This document shows positions 41,701 to 54,600 of a DNA stretch of 64,000 bases, piece after piece. Source of the stretch: Cloeon dipterum (lineage: Eukaryota; Arthropoda; Insecta; Ephemeroptera; Baetidae); contig NC_088788.1 in the NCBI RefSeq assembly GCF_949628265.1, forward strand, positions 13,950,001 to 14,014,000. The letters are read 5' to 3'. Below the pieces are notes generated by a model. That model ran no database searches. It was not told the origin of the DNA and saw only the letters and a program-made list of their open reading frames with translations. Each line of letters begins with the position of its first letter. The stretch's first letter is position 1. Position numbers and translations under genes: made by a program.

Positions 41701-44700
41701 CGTCATTATTATGAGCCACAAGTCTGCTCAAAGATGTTTCCAAGTTGCATTATTTTTTATTGCCAAACTAAAATCATAGTCTTGCAAACAATGATGATTG
41801 TAAACCAATTTTGTTTTCGGTGGCCGCATTTTTTTCTCTGATAATCGTAGTCGATTGTTAGATTTAATACTTTCTGGTTTATTCCAACTTAACTGATCAT
41901 TTTCTGGACCGGGCTTCCTCCGGGCTCTCAATGTTATATAGGGACACAGAGTTATCGCGAAATGTTCGCTATCAAGGGATCGCCCATCTCGAAAGAGGTG
42001 AACCGATAAAAAAGTCTAGTTAAAAAATATCATAATTATACCACGTATAAATCATCAAAAAATTAGAATCAGCGAGAAGAGGGAAACATTTAACGCAAAC
42101 AGCGTGATAAAACTTTGTCCGACCCAGACTAAAATTGTATTATAAGACTTGAAAAATCGAAATCACATAAGTATATATACCAGATCAAAGGAAACTGCAT
42201 TGCCGAACAGTGTAGATCAACGACAATTGTTGAAATTCTTATTTTTTATAAGATCAAAGCCTTCAAAAATTAATAAATGTCATACTATTTGCAAACATCA
42301 AATTTTAATATTTCACTGTATAGATTCCTTAGCAAAATAATTATAGTTAAAGTTATAATGTTTTAAATTTTAACGGGATCAATTGTTTGAGTAAGAGAGT
42401 GAGAAACCACCGAGCGCGTAATCAAACATGGAAAGCTCAGTGGCTCGCGAAACTGAAGCCGGTAAGGGCGACTAGGCGCGCATAGAGCCATTTCGGCGGC
42501 GACCGAGGGCGCCAGCCGAGGTGTGGTCCTGTCAATTTGTCCTCATTACGACGCACGCACACGAAACAAGGAGCCAGCCAACAGGTCGTCACTGTGCGAA
42601 ACGATACTCCGGTGGGTCAGCACGGCGGGAACGCCTTCTTGCGTTACCCCATCGCGGCGCAGGGAGAAGAGGAAAGCCGACACCGGCAGATGCATTTGTC
42701 GGGCTTCAACAGCACTCGTTTTTTAGTGCAGAGGGGTCAATTTCAGGTCGTGATTCATGCTGCAGACCGGCCGTGCGTGCCGAACACCTAACAGGTGCCA
42801 CTCTGAGTTGCACACTCCAAAGGTGTGCTTTTTTTATTTTTCCATATGCCAAATCAAATTGAGCTAGAACGTTTGGAGATGGGAGTGGGAGAGGAACGAA
42901 TTATGGTATTTTGAGCAACGATTTCGTTCAACAATATTTCTTCCTTAAAACAAAATATGATATAGTTAAGAAATTATCACTTTACTATTAACAGTTTATT
43001 AATTTGAGTTTCTCGCCCTTATTAGAGAAGGCATTCCCAAGTAAAACAAACCAAAAGCGAAAAAACATGAATTTTTAGAACAAATCAAAGTGAAGGAATG
43101 AGCATAGCATTTGGAATATTTTTTTAAATTCGATAACAGTGCAAATTACACTTTCCTGTCATTCTCATCTAAAAATAAAAATTTTTAATCTATATGTATG
43201 GTTTCGAATTTACTCGAACCTTTTTTCAATACCAGCAACCTGAGCTACTATATAATATTTTTCGCGTTTAGTAGGGCCAAAGGTTTAACAGCTTTAAACA
43301 ACAATGCAGCAAACTCTTTAGGTGCGACACCGTGAACGAATCTTTTCTTGCCAGGAGAGATAACTATTTTTTGGGAAACTTTGCATAATTAATTATTCCG
43401 TGGAAAGAGCATTGTACAAATTGACGGGGCGGAAAACAAGCTTTCAAAAAAGTAGGCTTCGTGGAACTTCTGCCAATGTATAGTAAATAAAACTATATGA
43501 TGTGTGTACAAAAGCCCTTTTGACAGAGGGCTGTTTCTTTTCACACCATCCTTACTCCCCTACAGGGCATGAATATTTTAGCCATAGAAAGGTGGTTCAG
43601 GGGATTATATGTACAGCTTTTGAAAACTTTATGAAAGAAGAGTCACGGCCAGGTGTATTCTATACTCAGTCATTGAGGAGCGCGCGGCTTGGGCACTTCA
43701 TTCACCCAGGTAGTCTGTCAGGATCAGGAGGGATGTGAAACAGCGTCTCAGCCGAGAAAAATAATTTTCGGCCTCACAGCCAGGCTCCCAGAGAAAATGT
43801 GATTTAGAAATCACGTTCTGACTTTTGAAGCACTACTGAGGAATTTTGCTTATTCGTTGGTATTTTTTTTTAATTTTTGAGGAACTGATTTAATTTTGCT
43901 TGTATCTAATTTAAGTGAAAAGTTAAACTGTATGATACTATTAAATTGAAGTAAATATTAAAATTTAACCCGTTTATTGTGCGTGAGGTTGTGGAATGTT
44001 GCCTAGACCGACTATAAGAATGATTATAAGAATGATAAAGAAAACGTCTGGAATTTAAATTCTTCATTAAGGTCAACTATCCAAAATACTAACTATAATA
44101 TTAAGATCCACTATTTTTCACATCCCTCCCTGTCGGCTACCTTTGAAGGGCAAAGGTGATTCTATGGGTGTGAGCGTACCTCAGTACAATTCGACCGGAT
44201 ATACGGGCAAACAAAACTGTGCTTCATAGTATGAAGCGAAACGCGCTGGCACAGGGGAATGAAAATGCCTCTCATTCATTCCGACAGAATCGTTTGACTC
44301 TCTTTCCTCTCGAGGTGCAAGGGCGATGGTTAGAAATAAAAAGGAGGAATAACCTCCCATCGAGAACTCTCAATAGATCATCTGCACGCAGGTCGAAAAC
44401 CAACTTATAAAATGCGTCAACGAATGACAATTGAGGATCTTTGGCAGGAATGCGACTGTTCCGGAGACCTTGGCGATACCTGCTGAGTATGTTTCACAAC
44501 AACTTTTAGATTTCAGAGCGAATGCAATGCAATTTGTATATAATAAATTGAGTCATTGTTGGAATTTTTAATAAAAGGTGCGAGCGAACGTGAAGCTAAC
44601 GCGGCTAACGCGATTAGCAACCCCTTCTGCTGCTCCAAACGAGCGGGGCGGATTGCATCACAATTTACACAAAATAAAAGCCGTTCCTCCCTTGCAGTTC

Positions 44701-47700
44701 AAGTGGGCACATCCTCCTCCCTTTGCCTTTCTCGGTTTCTCTCGCGCCGCGCCAGCAGCTTTATCTCCTTTTAATTTACATTTTTAATTGCGTCAACCGC
44801 CAGGTCTTCGCTGCCTTTTGTTATTAAAAGTTAAAGCATAACTTCTTAACATCTTAATTACATCAGCAGCGAGTTTAAAAAGTCATTCCACCAGAAGGAA
44901 TTTTTATTTCCTCTCTCGCGACTTTTTCTGCCTCCATGCGCCTCGTTTTCGCTCTTGTTATTATTGTCTCTTTCTCTCCTCGGCATTAGATTAGAAAGCG
45001 GCAGAGAGTATTCACCGTGTAGCGCAGCGTCTTTTATTAATTTCTTTTGACACACACACAGACTTTAATTGCACCCTCCAAGGAGAAGTGCTTTTTCATT
45101 AAAATCCCTTTCGCAGCGAAGAGATTTCTGCTTCGCCTCTGCATCAGCCCCCACTCTTTGCCCATTCTTCTCCATAAACGTCGTCTTTTGGTACTGAAAA
45201 TATACAACCCCAATAAAATGCGCTCTCTCACATATCATGGACGGCACCTTTTGGCTTGATGTGTTTTCTCTCTTCGGGTGCTACGATTTTTTATTTCTAT
45301 TTTTATTGTAGCGTGGATCAAATGGATTCCAGCGGCCTTTGCATACTCGCTGGTTCGGAAAATATTGCCCTCTCCGTCCGCAAAGTGTTTCGCTCTCCAT
45401 TTAACATTTGCCCACCACAGACGGCTCCTTTTATTCGCAGAGGAGGATATGCAACTCGCTAAGCGCGCAAAACAAATGCTCACATCATGTTTTGCAGCTC
45501 TTTAGCATGACAAAGACGCGAAACACGAGACCCCGGAAAAGCGGATACGTCTTTTTCTGAGCCTCGACAGACGACGGGGAGTTTTCTCTGGACTATGCAT
45601 GCATGGAAATACTTTTTGTCAACAATGATTTATCTACCTATTTGAACCAAAAATCGTAAAAACACCGTCTTTAAAAATAAAAAATTGTATCGCATAAAAG
45701 ATCTCTCTAAAAATTTAAAAATACATCTCACTGTCAGTCTTGGAAGAAAAAATGCCTCATCTTATAAGTCAGCTTGCTCCAACTGATACAAAATTTGCAG
45801 TTGTGAACATCAAATGGAGCGCGAACAATGCGGCCGTTGTCATAAAATTTCATGAGTTCCAAAATTTACAATCGAACGTGGAAAGCGCATGCAGGGATGC
45901 GTGCAGCGGGGTGCGCATGTGGGAATAATTACGCGTCGTCTTGATGCATTGCGGCCGGGGAGGAAAACGCTACCCCCGCTCTCGAGAAAGACGATCACCG
46001 CAATCTGTTGCTCTTGAAATCAGATTTCGCCCGGGTTTCATTTCGCCAGTGCACAAGTAAACATCCACATCTGCATGAAGCTAATTTGGCGACACGAGCG
46101 CGCGCGATATAAAAATATTCTGTCACTTTATTACTTTTAAATTGCGCAGACGAGAAAATTCTCTTGCTGACGACACCCAGAGGGCAAAATGTGATATTTT
46201 TCTTGCGGAACCTTCTCGAGTCGGGCTGTGCCACTGACAAATAAAATGTTAGGACTCTTCGTTTATAAGTTAGTATATTTAACTCTGAATATTTGACTAG
46301 TGAATGGATCTCCGATGGAAAAAAAATATATTTGGAATTCATTATACGAATTGATTAAAACCGAATTTTGAAGCCAGTAATAACTTAATAATGATTATGT
46401 TTGTAAAATATTATGATTTGCTTGGAGAAAAAAATGAATTGAATTGAATATTTTTGCAAGTATTTGTTAGATAATTGAGCCATTCATTCTAAGCTAAATA
46501 CCAGTTAATCTAACTTCATTTTCACCTTTGGAAAAAAAATTAACAGATGACTCAATTTACAAACTTAAGTATACTTTATTCGAATTATTAATGATGTGCA
46601 AAAAAAAAACGAAATTTTATAAGATTTCAGAAAACACTAGATGTATTTAAATGTCACGGAATGTTATATTTTCAAGTTTGGTCCCTTTTTCTCAACTTTT
46701 TAGTTGGTTGAGATTCTTTTCGCCGAGCTTGACATCGATCCAACACAATCCCTCTGTCGCAAAACTGTCTCCGCAGATTGTTTCCTTCCTGCGGCAAAGT
46801 GTCGCAGCCCGTACGTTGGAGGCGGGCTAGCTTTTTTTCTCCACTTTGGTAGTGCGTATGTATCTGGCGGCGCGCAGAAGGCGACGACGGATTTTTCAAT
46901 CATGTTGTTAAGCCGGGCGGCAAAAATCGGGGTGAAAAAGAGACAGCGAGCAAGAATTTGCTTGACGTTTGAGCAGCTCATGTGCGAGGGCGAAATAATT
47001 TAATTTGGTCGAGTCGCTTTGAACTGCGGCGATGGCTTTTCGATCCGTTTTCGTGTCGATTCGCGCCACCGGATCAAAAGTGACCGCACTTTGATGCATT
47101 TCCATCATGATAATGAGTGCGGTCCACATAATAGGACCGATAAAGGGCTGTAAATTTAAAAGCTTTTCCTGGAAGCACTTAAGTGCTCGTGTGAGTAGTG
47201 TTATTATAATTAACGACGACGCGAAACACGCGCTCTTTCACTCTCGGTGGTCTCGGTGCAACTCAAAAAAAGGCGCTTTTGGGATAAACTTGCACGAAAC
47301 AGCGGTTGTCATCGTTTTATCCAGAATTCGAGCAGGAAAATTACAGTTTGCTAATGGAATTTCCATGCAAAATTTTATCTGGCGCAATTTTCTGGCCGTA
47401 AAATTGCAATTTAGATTTTTATCTGCGGGCGAAAGTTGTTGAGTATGCCAAACACTTTATTAGCTACTTCCGGGGGAACTTAAAAATGAAATTGACCCAG
47501 AGCAGTAATGTTATTCCATTATTCATGCTATCCACAAAATGATATGGTCAGTGCAATTTCTTCATTTCATCTCAGCCTCCCTGAAATAAGTTCCGTGGAA
47601 GAGAAATGCGGCGGCGAAGTATGAAATATTAAAGGCGGAATACATTGTGAAGGTGATGTTGGCGTTTTTGGTTTCGCCGGTGGCGTGTGTTATTTATACG

Positions 47701-50700
47701 GGCGCGGGAAACAAAGCAGCGGGATCAAGAGATCAAAAGTAAGAATGCCGGACACATAACGCACGCACGCACGTGTACCTATACATAAATATACACCGAA
47801 TTTCATCTGCAGCGTGTGTATCGGCGGCGGCGGCGACGGCGACGACCCTTCTCGCTCTCTCGTTGGAACAAGGTGTATATTTCATACACGACGAGGGGCG
47901 TTATTTATTCGCATGCAGCGCTTTCTAAGTAAGCTCCTTAAATAATCCTATCCTGATTTATGCCACGTATGGATGGCAATTAACTTATGAGAGACTGGTG
48001 CTAATCCCCTGAATAATACCCATGTGACAAAAGGGATGTGAAAAATTGTCGCTATGGCCGCTTTTTAAGGTGCTCCGCAACAATAAGACGAGTTGAAATC
48101 GATTTAAGAACAAGACTTACTCAAAGCCGCAATAAATAAGTAGTTTGACATTCGTAATTTCGCAAAATAGCAGTTAAATTGAGAGTTGGCAATGGTAGAC
48201 GTTTGTTAAAAAACTGTAGGGGTATTTTCAAATTTTATATTTATTTTTCAGACTAGATTTTCAACAGTTTAGCAGCAACCTCTCGCAAAAGTGTTTAATT
48301 TGCACTGTGTTTCACTACCCTGGCGTATTCGTGCTCAGCAGCAGGTTATAGCTTTCGCTACTGTGTTACGGACGCACCACTTGTTCCCAGCAGCTCTCCC
48401 TCTTTGCAAAAGATCCACTGCTTGCGATACTCAGTGACAACGTACACACTCTCTATGCGGTGGTATTACACTCGCGGGGAAACGCCCTAGTAAAAATCCG
48501 AGAGGTGAGGGAGAGCGAAAACAGGCGTAAATAGCAAAGTGACGTCGGATCAGCGCAATTTATGGCTGAATTTGTGTCTATCGCGATGTCAAAGCTTAAT
48601 CTTGTTATAAAAAGAAGTGTCGTTTGAGCGGAACGAGTTTCATATGCAATCTTTTGAAATGACGAACAATGTAGTTTTGGCGGAAAATTCTGAGGAAATT
48701 GCACACCAAGGTTTCCAGACAAAGAGGAACGCGGAACGCCGAGTTAATAAGTTGTTTTCTTCACTGTAATAATTTATAGAATAGAGGCCAATTTAACAGC
48801 CAAAATTTTCCTTGATAAATCAAGGGGTGAGCTCAAAAATTCCAGTCCTCAAACTCTTTTCCTACAGCTCCCTTTGATTTTTGGAGGCACTCTGCTCGAG
48901 TTATGAAACTTGATGAACAATTGCTTGCACAAATTCTGGCTTTGCATAAAGGCGAGCACCCTTTGATCGTCGAGTTGAAGCTCGAATTCACCGAGCCGCA
49001 CTAACGACTTGTTACATTTATTTTCCCCTCGTGAGCGTCACACACATACGCATAATCCGCGCACGCACGTCGTCCAAATGATTAAAAAAGCAATATTGCA
49101 GAGCGAGAGCCGCCCGTCGGCAATAATAATTCAATTAATGACAATAAAATTAAAGCCTCTCACGTTTCGCCGTTTAATTTCACGCAGCCGGTGTAATTAG
49201 ACTAACTAAAATAATATAATTGCGCTGAAACAAAAGCAGATGTTGCTGCCCGGCTGCGGCGAGAGAGAGATTTGCGGTAACGATTCGGTCACACGCAGAA
49301 TGCGAATGAGACGACCGGGGGATGCGGGGTAGCAGCCCCCGACACGAGCTTAATGCGCAGCCCGCGCGATATTTTGTCTCGAAAACAATCTGTTCGAGAT
49401 GAGGTGGCGTAATGCGAAGCTATTTGTGTCTGTTGCGAGTCGTTCGCGCCGCCTGCGATATCGCTATTAAATAAATGAGAGAGCTGCGCGGCTGTGCTGC
49501 ACTTTTGCTCAAATTATCCTCAAACACCCTGCTTCTTGTGATTTTACTTCAAAACAAAGTTTTCCTCACGCCGGTTTAGTAAGGAAAAATTCTAAACAAT
49601 TATTATTTTGAACGTTCATTTCAAGGAAATACAAGATCCATTTTTCGCAGTTCTATTTTTGTCACGTTTTTATGCTAAATAATAACACTAACACTTGGAT
49701 TTGGACGGAAATGATGAATTTACTTCATAGGAATTCCTTTCAAGGGTGTTTCTTCCCCGCACCCTGCTAGGTTGTCATATTGGGCGTCAGCTGCGAGTCA
49801 AACGATGATACCCTGCGTATATGGATCTCTGCCGACACTTTTCTGCTGAATAATCGCGTCCGCACCGCTCGTCGAGAGCTTTATCAATATTTTCCTAACC
49901 AGCATCAGCAACAGCAGCGGGAGCAACGCTCCCCCTACCCCCGGCGGCTGCCCAGAATAATAAGGGTGTCAGGCGTTCGCCGAGATTTAAGTTAGATTGA
50001 TGTGGAAATAAGTGAGATTTGTAAATATGGCGGCGATGATCGGCGAGTCCGGCCACGTTGGCAGCGCTCGCCAACACTGTCAATCGCTAATCCCAAGGCA
50101 TCGAGGGGATGAAGGCCGGTCGGTGTCCGTGTCACGGCCGAAGGCGGGCGTCGTCATTAATAAAGCATTTCCAGTGATCGCATTAATTTATCATTTATAC
50201 GATCGAACTCAAAGCATTTTATCGCGATATAAACTGGTGACATTGCTAAGGGCAGATTAAAACGGGAAAGGTTAAAGTTGTATAAATTATAATATTTTTG
50301 CTCTGTGTTCGCGGATTTTTAATTCCGTGTTTTTTATATTCAGAAACATAGTTGAGTCGGTTTTGATCTATTAATTTTGACTTTCCGTTGATTGCAATAC
50401 AGAAGAAATTTTGCTAGCATATTTAATTGATCCTGTCATCTTACGGAAAAAGCTTTGGATTTTAAGATTCTCATTTTTAATTAATTTTCATGGAAAAAAT
50501 CGATATTCACCAGTGAATCCGTCTGAATTTGATCAAAAAGCTCTCTTTAAATAATTTGTTTAGTAAAATTGCTACTTTGCGACAAATTTGCATTTATTTG
50601 CACGGAAAATGGATAAAATTGCCATATAAAATTCCCCACCCGGTACATAAAATACATGTATAAATGCTGGCAAAACCAGAATAATTGAACGTTTTTTTCG

Positions 50701-51211
50701 CGGAGGGGACGAGTTTACCTTACAAGAAAACAGATTCGACTCGCGCGAATCACCCGGCGTTTTTCACCCCTTGTTGCCGGCGTTTACATTCGCCACAATG
50801 CCATTATCCACCAGCAGCAGCAGCTTTTGCTCTCCTTCCCAGTCCTCTGCTATCATCAAAATATTTTCTTTTACTCGCTGCGGGTGTAATCTAAACGCAT
50901 TCTTTCTCTCTTTTGCGCCAACCCTCTTAAATACTCGGAGGCTTGCTTTTTACGGCCACTTGGCGCGATAAAAAGAAAAGAGGGTGCTTGCCTGCAGTAT
51001 TATTTAAAAAGTTTGTTAATGAATAACACGACGTCGACGGCATTTATCACTGGCGCTTAATTTTATTCAATCGACACACAAGCTTGGGAGTGAAAGGAAA
51101 TTTGCATGAATCCCTTTGAGCGGCCCCCTCTCTTCTTCTTTTTAATTTTCTGCGTGTGTCAAAGAGAAGAAATGCCGCCGCGAGAATGAGGAAAGAAGAA
51201 GTGTGTCCCTT

Positions 51212-51297
<86 letters not shown>

Positions 51298-51638
51298 CGG
51301 GTATTTACGAGTGGCAATATTGCGTATATGGCTGAAAAATATGGTGTGTATAACATGACCTCAGGGGTCTAAATGACAAATACCTTTCTCTCCGCGTGGA
51401 ACAACCCCAAGCGAGCGTTATTGCTGAGACAGGCAGCCTTATTCTTTACAAATGTTATCACTAGATATATTTATAGCCCGCTGGCTGGCTGGCTGCTGGC
51501 TTTTCATTTGCTATTCCTACAATTTATGTGTCGCAAATATTAGCTGGAGAGAGAAACACGCTGTCATTGTGCGTGTTATTAAAATCCGGCTATGATAGAT
51601 GATGTTGCGAGACTCCCCGTTAATTCAAGTCATAAAAA

Positions 51639-51691
<53 letters not shown>

Positions 51692-54600
51692 AGCCGCAGT
51701 CCGTCCCTGCTCTTTTCATACACAGATTCCACTTGTCCCCGCGTGCGTTTGCTTTTTCCTGTAAAAAATGATTAAGCACTGAGTCAAAAACCACTGTCGA
51801 TTAATCGCGTGCGCCCATTTTGCTCGCTCTGATTGCCGGTGTCAATTCAAAAACAACTCAACCAGTAATTGATGACGTGCGATTTCATCGGCGCAAATTG
51901 AGTGACAATTAATCAGGCGCGCGCTCTGCGGTGCAAAATGCTGCAACCCGCCCGACAGCAGCTGATATCGCCAATAATTTGCTGTTCACCGCGTCCTCTG
52001 CCATCTGATAAACACGCTGAATTGGCTTTTGTTTCGCTTTTCACCCTAATCACCGCCAAATTGCAAAGCTTACAGACATTCTGATCATTGCTAATGTCGA
52101 TGAAAATCAAATTTAGAACCTTTTAAGCACAATATTTCACTGTCGGAAGCTTTCGTGGCTCTCAACAAACTGTAAATCATATTTTAATAAACATAGAGAT
52201 GAATCATTGTTACAATTGAAAATAATAATAATTTAATTTTTAAATGGTCAAAAAGCGTGGCTAATATGTTTAAATCAATCTGCGCAGAGCTTTAGCTTTT
52301 AATAAAACTTTTACTTGATATATTGTAGTTAATTTCAGTTTATAAATTTTTCCCTGAGATTTTAACAACATATTGTCTATTTCAGTTTGGAATTTAGATG
52401 AATGGGCACTACGCGAGCCTCAAGAGTATCTGACCAATGCCCTCCATACAAAGCCGAAACATTCGTCCCGTTGGTCACGTAACATCCCATCTGGGGTGGA
52501 CCATTTGAGGCGACAAAACGACAAGCGGCACTTATACTATTATCTATATATCCGCGACTACAGAAGAACGTTTGTCAAGTTTGTTTAGCTGTCGCTCGGC
52601 CGGGCATTTGTTTCGCTTTGTCGGAAGCCACTTTGAACTCTTAGAGTTTGCGCGACTAATTGTGTAATGAATGGCCATCGGGGGTGACCTTTTCTGTTGA
52701 TCCATCTGCCCAGCCGTAAAGCGTAGTCCCTTGCCGCTAGCTTTTTTCCGGCCAAAATCTCCGCTCTTATGAAATTAAAAGCATCACTGGCTCCTGTGAA
52801 CTTTTTCTCTGTGCGTTTGTGCGGAAAAGCGAGCGAGCGTGCCTATCTCGTTTCATCTTTCCACCCCCCTTCAAGGAGGGAATTTAATTAAGTGAAATTA
52901 CGCGCCGAGTGTGCGACGAAAAGAGCGGCAGTTTAATTATGTTATAGATAAAAACGGCGTCTAGTTATTTATAATAACAAGATTATACGCGCAATAATGA
53001 GCAAATAAAAAACACGCCAAAGGGTCGTCGCAGTGCGCGACACAGCGGCAGGGACGTGCATAAAAGGCGTTTAAAGTTCTTTTGCCCTTAGCTGACATGC
53101 TACAAAATGTTATTTCTGCTGTACCCAAGGTGAGCGAATCCATTTTTTTTATCGTTTCAATATCGGTTAATGCTATTTCAATTAACGTTTTTAAAATTGA
53201 ATTCAAGTGCGTTTAAGAAGAAAATTGAAGAAGCAATTATCTCAAGCTACCAATGAACATTACTTCCTTCCAAATGTTGTTTCTTACATAATTGTCTCAT
53301 TACTTTATGGATGTGTGCTGATTTGGGGCAAGTTGCCCTGTCAGCCCATAATAAACTTAATTTTGAAACTAAAATTGACTGGTGTTTGAGGTGAAAAAAA
53401 TGTAAAAAGTTTGAATCTTTTTATATGATATATTTTATAGCAAAAAATTGACGTTTTGCAATTCTGGCAATTATACATACCGTATCAATCTGCAATCTAA
53501 AAGATCCAGTGATTCACGTCCCTCTAAAATCTCAAAATTTTTGTCGACTCACATATTAAACGTGTGTACTATCTACTTACGCTCCCTCTCGCCCTGTTTT
53601 GCCTCCCCCATCCGATTGTTGTCGTCCCCCAGGCCGCGTGTGCGGATATTTATTGTATTATTTTATCTCTCTCGACGACAGATGATAATGTCCAAGTAGA
53701 GTCAATATGCAGCCTTGCTCTCTCTCGACAACAACAAAAGTTACGCGATTTTATTGGTTTTCCTCCATCAAGTATGCACGCAATTAGTCGAGCTCCATCG
53801 GCTGATTTGATATGCATCGACAGCTCCTGTGAAATATACTCGCGCCGAATATATTATCTGAACACCCGTCATGCCTAGTTAAGAATGTTTTGGGTGTTTC
53901 TATCCATATTGATTCTAATTTTCACGTCAAACTGTTTGAACATGCGAAATTGATCAATATGTTCAAATTAAGAGTTTTATTTATTATTTTCATTTTAAAA
54001 ATTAAAAATAATTAATTAGAAAAAAGTTAAGGCGAATAGCTTTTTTTATCAGAAACTTAAGATCAGGCGAAAACCGCAACGATAAATTATTTATGCAAAT
54101 CAAGGTTTTTGCCAGACTGCACCAAGCAGGCAAATCCCTTTTCCGCCGCAACCTCTCGGCTCGAGCATCAGAAACAATTAATTAAGTGTCGACAATAGTG
54201 TTGACAGAAAGTGCGGGCGCAGATAAGCCGCAAAACGTCTCCTCGGGGACATGGCGATTACAATATGCGGCGCCCATATGGCCCTAATTATGTGCCGCGC
54301 TCTGTTTGTGTTGCTCTCGGCGCGGATTTAATCGAATTTTCCAGCACGAGCAGTAGCAGTAGCATCAAAAATGCATTTTTGCGTCGGGCGGGCAAAAGTG
54401 CAGTGACCATATGGTGCCCTCGTTAGCGCGCGTGTATGCAGATTAAGCGGCTCTCACTCCCCTGCTCCGGCCTGTCCGTTGCCACTATTAGTATGAATTC
54501 GGCATCCAACGCGTTTGTGTTTCGCCAGAGGACAGCTGTGTGTGTATAAGAAAAGTCATTTGCAAGTATTATCCCTGTTTAGCTCGCTGCGCTGACTGCC

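Noticed and set aside
43502..43738. 78-codon ORF next to the inverted-repeat segment, considered as a transposase remnant
   Set aside because: No catalytic motif or family resemblance seen, and it lies outside the inverted repeats.
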